A stretch of 27,904 bases of DNA, from NCBI GenBank assembly GCA_900542195.1, contig UQNA01000036.1, positions 1 through 27,904 on the forward strand, written 5' to 3'. The translations under genes were made by a program, and so were the position numbers. Positions 16,098-23,293 of this stretch are shown here, one piece after another; position 1 is the stretch's first letter; each line of letters begins with the position of its first letter. The notes beneath the pieces are model-generated. The model searched no databases and had not been told where the DNA came from. It saw only the letters and a program-made list of their open reading frames with translations. This DNA comes from an uncultured Sutterella sp. (GTDB taxonomy: Bacteria > Pseudomonadota > Gammaproteobacteria > Burkholderiales > Burkholderiaceae_F).

Positions 16098-16621
16098 TGA
16101 ATAAAGAAATCGTCAAGGTTGTTGAAAAGGGTGTTGAATTAGACATCCCCTTCCATGCTTGCGTGCTTTACCACGGAAAAGACAGCATCGGCGGTCTGTC
16201 CTTAGGTTACCGCCTGATGTACTGGGCTCTTAACTATCTTTCTGAAGACGGAGAAATTCCGAGAAGAGAAGATATCAGCTTTAAAACAGCTTTTCCGGGT
16301 CCGGGACTCAGAGACGCCGTAGAAATGATTTCTAGGGCCGTTACCGGCGGAAGGTATGAAGTACTTAGGGAGGCTCCTTCGTGCGCTCCTGAGGGCGTTT
16401 ACGGCCATATGTACTTTGAAATTTCTTTGAGAGACAAAACTGTTAAGGTCGCCCTCAAACCGGGAGTTATCGATGACGACTTTATTCAGACCGGAAGAAG
16501 TTTCAAAAAAGAAAATCTGACGCCGGAAGGACTCAGGCATTGGGAAGATCTGAAAAAGAATCTTGCGGAAAAAGTTTGGTCGGTTGAGAATTTATCAGAT
16601 GTTCTAACAGTCATTGAGTAA
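16094..16621 (+). CDS. FmdE-like protein, copy 2
   Basis: Last gene of the ABC operon, 175 residues, cytosolic. ACVLYHGKDSIGGLSLGYRLMYWAL aligns with the FmdE HGHxCPGLALGYR motif, but the second His and the Cys are replaced (HGKDSIGG). GPGLRDAVEMISRAVTGGRY aligns with the NDxCxxDAIQxITGCTxGKGN region without its cysteines, and YGHMYFEISLRDKTVKVALKPG matches the following strands. So the fold is probably kept while the usual metal site is not. It is a paralogue of the gene at 9818. The ATG at 16094 or the adjacent ATG at 16097 may be used. Its last 18 nt overlap the convergent lipA. Confidence 0.72.
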   Translation: MMNKEIVKVVEKGVELDIPFHACVLYHGKDSIGGLSLGYRLMYWALNYLSEDGEIPRREDISFKTAFPGPGLRDAVEMISRAVTGGRYEVLREAPSCAPEGVYGHMYFEISLRDKTVKVALKPGVIDDDFIQTGRSFKKENLTPEGLRHWEDLKKNLAEKVWSVENLSDVLTVIE

Positions 16622-17557
16622 TTGATTGAATTTGGAAGCCTGCTCGGCAGCTCCGTAACTTGATCTGATTAATACACCGCTTGCACAGCTGCTAAAGCCA
16701 AGTTCTTTAGCAGTCTGTGCATATTTTTTAAATGTGTCCGGATGGACATACCTTTGCACAGGATAGTGATACTTACTAGGAGCCAAGTACTGGCCGATCG
16801 TGACCATCTGAACATTGTGGGCTCTTAAATCTTTAAGAACTTGGATGATCTCTTCATCGGTTTCTCCGAGACCAACCATCAAGCCGCTTTTGGTCGGGCA
16901 ATCCGGATAAATCTCCGACCATCTTTTTAACAGAGTCAAAGAGTGCTCGTAGTTTCCCCCGGGCTTAACCTCACGATACAAACGAGGAACCGTTTCAATA
17001 TTGTGGTTGAGCACATCGGGTTTAATTTCTTTTAATACTTCAAGAGCCCGATCTAATCTTCCTCGGAAATCAGGAATCAGGATTTCTACCTTAGCATCAG
17101 TTTCTTCCTGAATTTTTTTTACGCAATGCACAAAGTGAGACGCACCGCCGTCTTTAAGATCGTCTCTGTCTACGCTGGTAAGAACAGCGAATTTAATTCC
17201 TAAACGTTTAATGCTTTCGACGATATGGTCGGCTTCTTTCGGATCGAGAGGCAAAGGTTTACCGTGCGCTACATCGCAGAAGGGACATCTTCGGGTACAA
17301 ATCTGTCCCATTAGTAAAAAGGTGGCACGTTTCTTATTGAAGCACTCATTTAAGTTAGGGCAGTTAGCTTCCTGACAAACGGTATGCATGCCTTTATCAG
17401 CCAACAGTTCCCTGACTTCTTTAACTTTGAGAGCATTGGCAGGAATCCGGACTTTAAGCCAGGAAGGTTTAGGCAGCTTGACTTCATTTAAACGATAAAC
17501 TTCATGCTGCTTTATTTTTTTAGTTGTCCTCTGTTCCTTGGGAATAAAGTCCGTCAT
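16604..17557 (-). CDS. lipA: Lipoyl synthase
   Basis: Radical-SAM enzyme inserting two sulfurs into protein-bound octanoyl groups to make lipoyl cofactor. Both [4Fe-4S] clusters can be assigned: the auxiliary cluster cysteines C61, C66 and C72 in CQEANCPNLNEC plus the C-terminal RSSYGA serine motif, and the radical-SAM C87, C91 and C94 in CTRRCPFCD. The 317-residue length is normal. It is the last gene of a minus-strand run with menA (12-nt gap) and lipB upstream, so lipoate assembly genes are kept together apart from the inserted menA. The stop lies within the last codons of the convergent FmdE-like gene. Confidence 0.98.
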   Translation of the reverse strand: MTDFIPKEQRTTKKIKQHEVYRLNEVKLPKPSWLKVRIPANALKVKEVRELLADKGMHTVCQEANCPNLNECFNKKRATFLLMGQICTRRCPFCDVAHGKPLPLDPKEADHIVESIKRLGIKFAVLTSVDRDDLKDGGASHFVHCVKKIQEETDAKVEILIPDFRGRLDRALEVLKEIKPDVLNHNIETVPRLYREVKPGGNYEHSLTLLKRWSEIYPDCPTKSGLMVGLGETDEEIIQVLKDLRAHNVQMVTIGQYLAPSKYHYPVQRYVHPDTFKKYAQTAKELGFSSCASGVLIRSSYGAAEQASKFNQLLNDC

Positions 17558-17569
17558 CAGAATCCTGTC

Positions 17570-18529
17570 TTAAAAAGGAATAGCAAAAATTGTTGAGGCC
17601 GAAAGGCTGCCGAGAGGCCATGTTAAGTAAAACACGCCAATTCCTGCGATTGTAAGCAAGAGAGCAAAAAGAACTTCGAGTTTGATGGTTCTAAGCATCA
17701 AGAAGGTTATGTCAGCCTGCTGTGTCTTTTTAAGAATGGAGGGTAGGAAACTGGCTCTCGGAAGGGCAAGCAAAACAAACAAGAAAGGCCAATAAGAATG
17801 GTTAGCAATACTTAACCAGCCAACGATGATAAACGGAATATAAATCATGCAGGAGTAGACGAACACGCCGACTTTTTTACCGACAACCGCTGCAAGCGTT
17901 CTGCGGCCGACCGATAAATCATGCTCAACATCACGGTAGTTATTGATAAAGAGTACGGCAGCTCCAATTAAGCCTAAAGCTGTGCCGGGAATAAGAACCA
18001 GAATATTGAAGCTCAAAGTCTGCAGCCAGAACGTACCGCCGACAGCGAACAATCCGTAGAAAAGAAAAACTAAAAATTCTCCGAACGGCGTGTAAGCAAT
18101 TGGCTTTGGACCGCCCATGTAGCAATACCCGCAAAGAATGGAGAGGAAAGCAATTAACGCAATAGCCCAGCCGCCGATGACGATAAGAGCAATACCGAAA
18201 AGGCAGGCAAGAACGATCATGGCTCCAATCATTTTTTTAGCAGCGTCCATGGAAATCCAGCCCTCCGTGGTGGCTCTCGGAATACCGACGCGATCGGAGC
18301 GTTCTGCTTTTCTTACGTTGTAAGCATAGTCATTGACCATATTTGACATAGCTTGAATGGTCATCGCACCTAGCAATGTCAAAAGGAAAATCCAAAAATT
18401 AAATTTACCGTCAAAAGCTAAAGCTAATCCGGTTCCTACTAAAACCGGAGCAGCAGCTATCCACAAAGTTTTAGGGCGGAAAAATGCAAGCCAAGCTTCT
18501 AAAGAATGCGGTTTAATGTTTTTTTTCAA
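17570..18529 (-). CDS. menA: 1,4-dihydroxy-2-naphthoate polyprenyltransferase
   Basis: UbiA-family membrane enzyme that prenylates DHNA, the committed step to (demethyl)menaquinone. The 319-residue product has about eight or nine hydrophobic helices. The first Asp-rich motif is NMVNDYAYNVRKAERSDR and the second is NNYRDVEHDLSVGRRTLA, the MenA form rather than UbiA. The start is a TTG at 18529 with GGAG 7 nt upstream, and it overlaps the lipB end by 17 nt. Menaquinone production fits the anaerobic reductase module at 23294-27736. menA between lipB and lipA is unusual compared with the contiguous lipB-lipA pair of many bacteria. Confidence 0.95.
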   Translation of the reverse strand: MKKNIKPHSLEAWLAFFRPKTLWIAAAPVLVGTGLALAFDGKFNFWIFLLTLLGAMTIQAMSNMVNDYAYNVRKAERSDRVGIPRATTEGWISMDAAKKMIGAMIVLACLFGIALIVIGGWAIALIAFLSILCGYCYMGGPKPIAYTPFGEFLVFLFYGLFAVGGTFWLQTLSFNILVLIPGTALGLIGAAVLFINNYRDVEHDLSVGRRTLAAVVGKKVGVFVYSCMIYIPFIIVGWLSIANHSYWPFLFVLLALPRASFLPSILKKTQQADITFLMLRTIKLEVLFALLLTIAGIGVFYLTWPLGSLSASTIFAIPF

Positions 18530-19160
18530 TCAAGTACTCCGATAATTTTCTCTCAAGAATTTTAATTATTTCTTGTTTAGAACAAGCTGAGTTTAACGAC
18601 TTAATATTGGCCGTCTTCAATCCTTTATACCCGCAAGGGTTGATTCTTTCAAAGAATGAGAGGTCGGCATCGAAATTTACAGAGAGGCCGTGGTAAGTGC
18701 AGTCATTGGAGATTCGAATGCCTATAGAGCAAACCTTCTGTGCACCGTTGAATAGACCGGAACAATCAGATCCTTGTATGTAAACGCCGGGAGCTCCGGG
18801 GACTAAGAACCCAGTGATATCGACTTCTTTCAATGTGTCGACAACTGCGCTTTCTAAAGCTTCAAGATAAGCTTTTGGAAGCAGTCCTCTCTTACGTAAA
18901 TGAATGAGTGGGTAGACAACGATTTGTCCGGGACCATGATAAGTAACTTCACCTCCCCGATCTGTGTAGACAACCGGTACATTCTGCGGATTTAAAAGGT
19001 GACTCGGACTGCCTTGTCTGCCTACCGTAAATACGGAAGGATGCTCGCAAAACCAAATTTCGTCCAAATCGGCTGTGCGATCTTGGACGAAATTTTTCAT
19101 TTTTTGCCAGGTCTCCAGATAATCAACGAGGCCTAGATGACGAAATAAAAGCTGATTCAA
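18513..19160 (-). CDS. lipB: Octanoyl-ACP:protein N-octanoyltransferase
   Basis: Transfers octanoate from ACP to lipoyl domains, supplying LipA. The motifs DRGGEVTYHGPGQIVVYPL (residues 67-85), KVCSIGIRI with the catalytic lysine K142, and INPCGY with the acyl-accepting C176 are intact. At 215 residues it is of usual size. It begins with a TTG at 19160, two bases after the ybeD stop and with little Shine-Dalgarno, suggesting coupling to ybeD; the N-terminal FRHLGLVDY matches the family start. Confidence 0.97.
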   Translation of the reverse strand: MNQLLFRHLGLVDYLETWQKMKNFVQDRTADLDEIWFCEHPSVFTVGRQGSPSHLLNPQNVPVVYTDRGGEVTYHGPGQIVVYPLIHLRKRGLLPKAYLEALESAVVDTLKEVDITGFLVPGAPGVYIQGSDCSGLFNGAQKVCSIGIRISNDCTYHGLSVNFDADLSFFERINPCGYKGLKTANIKSLNSACSKQEIIKILERKLSEYLIEKKH

Positions 19161-19162
19161 AA

Positions 19163-19465
19163 TTACAAAACAAATTTAGTATATTCGTGATCAACTAACG
19201 CTTTGTATAGGTCGTCGAGTTGGTCTTGAGAGGTAGCCCTGACCACGACTCCCAAAGAGAGATAGTTGCCCTTAGCAGATTCTTTCAAATTTGCTTCAGC
19301 AGGATTGTAATCCGGGTCGTATTTCTTAATGACTTCAACAATTTTATCTTTGTAGTCATCAGCTTTGATACCGACGATCTTGAGAGGAAAATCACATGGG
19401 AATTGAAGCAGCTTTGCAGGAAGCTCTTCTTCTAATTGTTCTTGTTTTTTGACGTCTTCAGACAT
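19163..19465 (-). CDS. ybeD: YbeD/UPF0250 (DUF493) family protein
   Basis: Small conserved protein with an ACT-like fold, 100 residues. LLQFPCDFPLKIVGIKAD followed by NYLSLGVVVRATSQDQLDDLYKAL is the family signature. It occupies the same place as in E. coli, between dacA and lipB. The role is unproven in general; the conserved position suggests a link to lipoate or envelope metabolism. It is preceded by the PBP5-like gene 12 nt upstream. Confidence 0.95.
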   Translation of the reverse strand: MSEDVKKQEQLEEELPAKLLQFPCDFPLKIVGIKADDYKDKIVEVIKKYDPDYNPAEANLKESAKGNYLSLGVVVRATSQDQLDDLYKALVDHEYTKFVL

Positions 19466-19477
19466 TTCGATGACTCC

Positions 19478-20647
19478 TCAATCTATTATGGCATTTAACT
19501 TGTCGATGACTTTCTGCTTCACGCTAGGATAGACGTTTTCATTGGCCATCAATGGTACATTCTTAAGGGTTTGGCCGTTAAATACAATGCGTAAGGTACC
19601 AATTTGAGAACCGGAAATAATCGGCAGCTTCATTGGTTCATCTCTTTCGATGAGGAGTTCAACTTTATTGTGTCTAAGCTCTTGCAGGTCAATTTTTTTT
19701 AAAGAGATAAAGATATCGTCCGGAGCGATCATTACCACCTGCTTTTTATCAGTGCCTTTCAAATCTACGGTTGAGATGATTTTACCTTTGGAGATGATTT
19801 TCAAGGTCTCAAAATTATTAGCGGCATCAGAGAGTAAATTTGAAGAACGCTTAATGATTTGGCCGGCAGGCAGAGGATTGTTTGCCGTATTGATGACAAG
19901 AGAACCGGGTTCCTTTCTGGCGTTCTTCTTTTTAGGATGGTCAATGCGGGCTAAGGAGAGGACTGCTTTCGTGTCCTTGTCGATGAGCATAACGATGTTC
20001 GTCTTTTCACCTCTGCTGGCTTTTAGCTGAGAAGGGTAGCTAATGTCGCCGATGACGAATTTTTCGTCAAAGGGACTGACTCCCATTTTTTCGAGTTCGA
20101 AAAATACGGCACTTAGAGCATTCGTTAAGTCTTCAACCGAGCAGTCGATTTTTGAAGTTTTTAAATCGAATATCCCATTGTCCCCCACTTTGATCTTTGC
20201 GTCCGCAAAGTGCTCAGTCAGGATTCTTTGCAAAGTCAGTCTGGCATCGGGAGATTTAAGAAACAGGAGAGCAGTAAGTAATTCTTTGATCTTTATTTTC
20301 TTTTCAGGATCCAAACGCAACGATGCCTTAGTTGTCGGTGCGGAAGTCAGTTCTATTTCTTTAGCCGGATCAATTTTCTTTTCTTGCACTAGATGAATCA
20401 ATCCGTAAGCCGACAAGAGATCGGAAAGAAGTTCGATATTGTCTATCTCAAGTTTGGAAAGATTCGTCTCAAAAGAATTACCGCTGAGTAAATCAAAGGA
20501 GACAAAAGAGGGCTCCTCTGACAGCAACTTGTGTTCTTGTTCGAGAGTCTCGGATTTGGCAGGTGCTTTACTGCACCAGGCAGGAGATGAACCGAGAGCC
20601 AAAGCAGCAGTCAAAGATAATACAGTGAGTAATTTATAGGGGGTCAT
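19478..20647 (-). CDS. PBP5/6 (DacA)-like protein lacking all three catalytic motifs
   Basis: Exported protein of 389 residues with a signal peptide (about 1-25) in the dacA position upstream of ybeD-lipB. The N-terminal half follows the D-Ala-D-Ala carboxypeptidase pattern, but where ASLTKMMTSY is expected it reads IELLSDLLSAY, so the nucleophile Ser and the Lys are gone. The SxN site reads KSPDA, and the KTG site appears to be KAS. The C-terminal PBP5_C beta domain is retained (VELLIERDEPMKLPIISGSQIGTLRIVFNGQTL). No frameshift is seen, so it looks like a maintained pseudoenzyme. It overlaps the upstream hydrolase gene by 14 nt. Scaffolding or regulation of peptidoglycan enzymes is inference; its C-terminus (KVIDKLNAIID) resembles a weak amphipathic helix. 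Confidence 0.82.
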   Translation of the reverse strand: MTPYKLLTVLSLTAALALGSSPAWCSKAPAKSETLEQEHKLLSEEPSFVSFDLLSGNSFETNLSKLEIDNIELLSDLLSAYGLIHLVQEKKIDPAKEIELTSAPTTKASLRLDPEKKIKIKELLTALLFLKSPDARLTLQRILTEHFADAKIKVGDNGIFDLKTSKIDCSVEDLTNALSAVFFELEKMGVSPFDEKFVIGDISYPSQLKASRGEKTNIVMLIDKDTKAVLSLARIDHPKKKNARKEPGSLVINTANNPLPAGQIIKRSSNLLSDAANNFETLKIISKGKIISTVDLKGTDKKQVVMIAPDDIFISLKKIDLQELRHNKVELLIERDEPMKLPIISGSQIGTLRIVFNGQTLKNVPLMANENVYPSVKQKVIDKLNAIID

Positions 20648-21284
20648 AGTGATTCATCCATGTGATAGCCCGCTTTATCATGGTCTGCAGCAGAGGTATT
20701 TGTTTTGAGAAGAAGTGATCGGTATTAGGAATAACGGTGACAGCCTGGCCGAAACGTCCTGCCCATGCCAGAGCATCTTTCAAAGGGATCACTTCGTCGT
20801 TTTCTCCGTGTATCAAAAATGTCGGAACAGCAGGTAAATCGAACTTCCATTTTCCCGCGGCGGTTCCGAGCAGTAGCAAGAAATCCGGGGCATTAGAAAA
20901 AGCTGCTTTGCAGCTCACATAAGTGCCAAAGGAGAAGCCCGAAAAGCAAGTTTTCGGTTTAGAAGAAAAGAGTGTTTTGATTTCCGGCAGCTCTAAATAA
21001 AACTGTACTAAGGCTAAAAGATCTTCTGTTTCTCCTGCGCCGTTGTCATAAACTCCCTGGCTTTTACCGACTCCGCGGAAGTTATGACGGACAGTGATCC
21101 AATTTTCCTGGAGGAAAGATTTATTTAGAGCATGGATAACTTTATTATTCATGTTTCCACCGAAGAGAGGATGCGGATGAGAAAGAAATGCGATTCCCTT
21201 AGGGGCGCAGCCGGGGATGGAAAGTCTGGTTTCCAGATTTCCGGTTTTCCCTCGAACGGTCATTTCTATCTCTTTTACGGCCAT
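20634..21284 (-). CDS. Alpha/beta hydrolase, DeoC/dienelactone-type small serine hydrolase
   Basis: Cytosolic hydrolase of 216 residues from the ATG at 21284, chosen because GAGG stands 5 nt before it and because it leaves a normal 89-bp divergent gap to birA; a longer reading to 21392 would overlap birA. SHPHPLFGGNMNNKV (about 35-49) and RHNFRGVGKSQGVYDNGAGE (about 66-85) are typical of this hydrolase subfamily. The triad is S118 in GFSFG, D163 in HGENDE and H190 in TDHFF. It is the first gene of the minus-strand run ending in lipA. The substrate is unknown; an ester or acyl thioester is plausible. Confidence 0.88.
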   Translation of the reverse strand: MAVKEIEMTVRGKTGNLETRLSIPGCAPKGIAFLSHPHPLFGGNMNNKVIHALNKSFLQENWITVRHNFRGVGKSQGVYDNGAGETEDLLALVQFYLELPEIKTLFSSKPKTCFSGFSFGTYVSCKAAFSNAPDFLLLLGTAAGKWKFDLPAVPTFLIHGENDEVIPLKDALAWAGRFGQAVTVIPNTDHFFSKQIPLLQTMIKRAITWMNHYDPL

Positions 21285-21373
21285 TTTTTCCTCGATGGTA
21301 GCAACCCCCCATTTTACCGAAGCATGTAACTTCAAATAAATTAGAAATTCTGCTGAAATGTTTAGTTCCAAAA

Positions 21374-22177
21374 ATGTCTGATTACCTTTCAATTGATTCC
21401 GTTTCTAAAAAACTGTCTAAGCAAGGCATCACCTTTGAGTTTCTTCCGGAAGTTGATTCGACCAATGACTACCTCAAGAGGAAAGTTCTTGAGGGAGCTG
21501 TGTGCGCTCCTTATGCGGTTGTGGCCGAGAAGCAAGTCAAAGGAAAAGGCACGAAGGGAAGATCCTGGGTGGATAATTCGGAGAGCTGTCTGAAGTTTTC
21601 TATGGTCGTGGAACATTCGGGCAGTACTCGAGAACTAATGACTTTAAGTCCTCTCTTAGCTGTAAATCTTGCTGAAGAGTTATCGAAGCTTAATTCAAAG
21701 GTCAAGGTTAAATGGCCTAATGATTTAATGACTTCGGAAGGAAAATTAAGCGGAATACTTATCGAGACGGTTAAGTATGCAGGCAGTGTCTATCTAGTTT
21801 TTGGAATCGGTGTTAATTTATTTCCCAATTGCGAACTAGAAGAACAAATCAACCGGAATATCGCATTCCTTTTTGAAGAGCATCTTGATAAGGAGGCCAA
21901 AAGGGAAGAAGTTATTAGGATTTTGGCGGGTTCCGTACTCAAAACAATGAATCAAAGGATCGGGTTACAAGATACTTTCCTCTCGGACAGATGGAAAAAG
22001 TTTGACTATTTCTATCAAAAAACGTTGAGTTTTAGACTTCCTTCACAAGAAATCGTTCAAGGAACTGAGGAAGGAATCAGTTCAGAGGGTGAAATTCAGC
22101 TGATTATTGACGATTCTTTAAGAAAGTTTAATTCAGGAGAAATCCTGAAAAACGGTCGTGGTGGACAGGATTTTTAA
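21374..22177 (+). CDS. birA: Biotin-[acetyl-CoA-carboxylase] ligase
   Basis: Attaches biotin to carboxylase carrier domains. The 267-residue protein starts directly with the catalytic domain: FEFLPEVDSTNDYLK, the biotinyl-AMP loop GKGTKGRSW, KWPNDLM, and GKLSGILIE with the catalytic lysine, then the C-terminal SH3-like domain. The N-terminal helix-turn-helix of E. coli BirA is absent, so it should not repress transcription itself. It is divergent from the hydrolase gene and followed by coaX, a pairing common in Burkholderiales. Confidence 0.96.
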   Translation: MSDYLSIDSVSKKLSKQGITFEFLPEVDSTNDYLKRKVLEGAVCAPYAVVAEKQVKGKGTKGRSWVDNSESCLKFSMVVEHSGSTRELMTLSPLLAVNLAEELSKLNSKVKVKWPNDLMTSEGKLSGILIETVKYAGSVYLVFGIGVNLFPNCELEEQINRNIAFLFEEHLDKEAKREEVIRILAGSVLKTMNQRIGLQDTFLSDRWKKFDYFYQKTLSFRLPSQEIVQGTEEGISSEGEIQLIIDDSLRKFNSGEILKNGRGGQDF

Positions 22178-22303
22178 CGAAAAAGATCAAAATCGAGCAC
22201 CTTCAAATGTGTCCGAGTATTTTTTTGAAGTTCTAGGTACATAATTGAGGCTCTTTTAGTTTTTCCTGTAGTTGGTTTCTATTTAGAAAAAGGCGAAGGT
22301 AAG

Positions 22304-23071
22304 ATGGCTTCTATTCTGATTGATCTTGGTAACTCGGCTTTAAAGTGGTCTCTGTTAGATGATCCTGAAAATCCATTTACTTACGTCCACGAGTCCTCCG
22401 GCATTCTCGATGAAAAAATCAAAAATAAGTGGCAAGAACTCGGAGTAAAGAATGCCTACGGTTGTACAGTTGCTTCCGACTGGATTGCTCACAGTACAAA
22501 GAACTTTCTTAGCAGCATCGGAGCGCAATGCACATGGTTTACAGCCAAAAAAGAATTTGCAGGGGATTTTATTCTTAAAAGCAACTACGACCACCCGGAA
22601 CTGCTAGGCGCAGATAGGTGGTTTGCTGCCATTGGCTCTGTCGCGCTTCATAAAGACGAACCTCTTTTAGTTTGCCATTTAGGGACTGCCAGTACTATTG
22701 ATAGTGTCATTCCGACCGACGTTGGTGAGTATGTGTTTTTAGGCGGAAGAATTGCTCCGGGGCCCGCAATGATGCGTGAAGGTTTGGCCAGAGGGACATC
22801 TCATCTGCCGCGAGCATTCGGAAGAAGAACGGATTTTCCCACCAATACTATCGATGCTATTACAACCGGAATTGTTGACTCTCAATTAGGTCTTATTGAA
22901 AGAGCGGTAAGAGAGATGGAAGGAATCGGAGCAACCCCAAAAATTCTTCTTGCAGGGGGTGCTTCTAAAGTTGTTGCTCCTTATATTCAGCAGGAATTTG
23001 ATAATGTCGATATCCGCCACAATCTGGTTTTGCATGGTTTAGCCACTATGGTCCGGAATCAGAAGAGCTAG
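22304..23071 (+). CDS. coaX: Type III pantothenate kinase
   Basis: Phosphorylates pantothenate, the first step of coenzyme A synthesis. The ASKHA-fold motifs are in order: DLGNSALKWSL (phosphate 1, about residues 7-17), LGADRWFA (substrate loop), CHLGTASTIDSV (phosphate 2) and GGRIAPGPAMMREGL. 255 residues is normal for the family. AGGTAAG before the ATG is a serviceable ribosome-binding site. A 126-bp AT-rich spacer separates it from birA, and a terminator follows. Confidence 0.96.
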   Translation: MASILIDLGNSALKWSLLDDPENPFTYVHESSGILDEKIKNKWQELGVKNAYGCTVASDWIAHSTKNFLSSIGAQCTWFTAKKEFAGDFILKSNYDHPELLGADRWFAAIGSVALHKDEPLLVCHLGTASTIDSVIPTDVGEYVFLGGRIAPGPAMMREGLARGTSHLPRAFGRRTDFPTNTIDAITTGIVDSQLGLIERAVREMEGIGATPKILLAGGASKVVAPYIQQEFDNVDIRHNLVLHGLATMVRNQKS

Positions 23072-23111
23072 AAGTATTCCCAGGAACCTCAATTATAAAA
23101 CCGCATATTAC

Positions 23112-23136
23112 GGCCGCGTTTATCGTGGCCATTTTT
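23112..23136 (+). terminator. Intrinsic terminator after coaX
   Basis: GGCCGCG (23112-23118) pairs with CGTGGCC (23124-23130), including one G-U pair, with loop TTTAT and tail ATTTTT. Confidence 0.75.
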
Positions 23137-23208
23137 GAAAAGTCAAAAAATTTACTGAAATAATTAGAGTTTCCGATGCAAGCCTCGAGATAAAAAAGTG
23201 ACCAAAGT

Positions 23209-23222
23209 TTGATCTATATCAA
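23209..23222. promoter_or_regulatory. FNR-type binding site
   Basis: TTGATCTATATCAA is a perfect match to the FNR consensus TTGAT-N4-ATCAA, 72 nt before the flavoprotein start. It is placed to activate the reductase operon when oxygen is low. CRP-family relatives with the same half-sites (Anr/Dnr type) are possible binders. A TGACGTCA palindrome at 23251-23258 lies between it and the gene. Confidence 0.8.
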
Positions 23223-23293
23223 ACTACTCGAGCAGTTTTCGGTCAGAAAATGACGTCAGTTCAAGAAAAGAACAGATACCCAAGGAGATTCAT

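Noticed and set aside
22203..22237. CTTCAAA/TTTGAAG inverted repeat after birA as a terminator
   Set aside because: The T run lies within the loop rather than after the stem.
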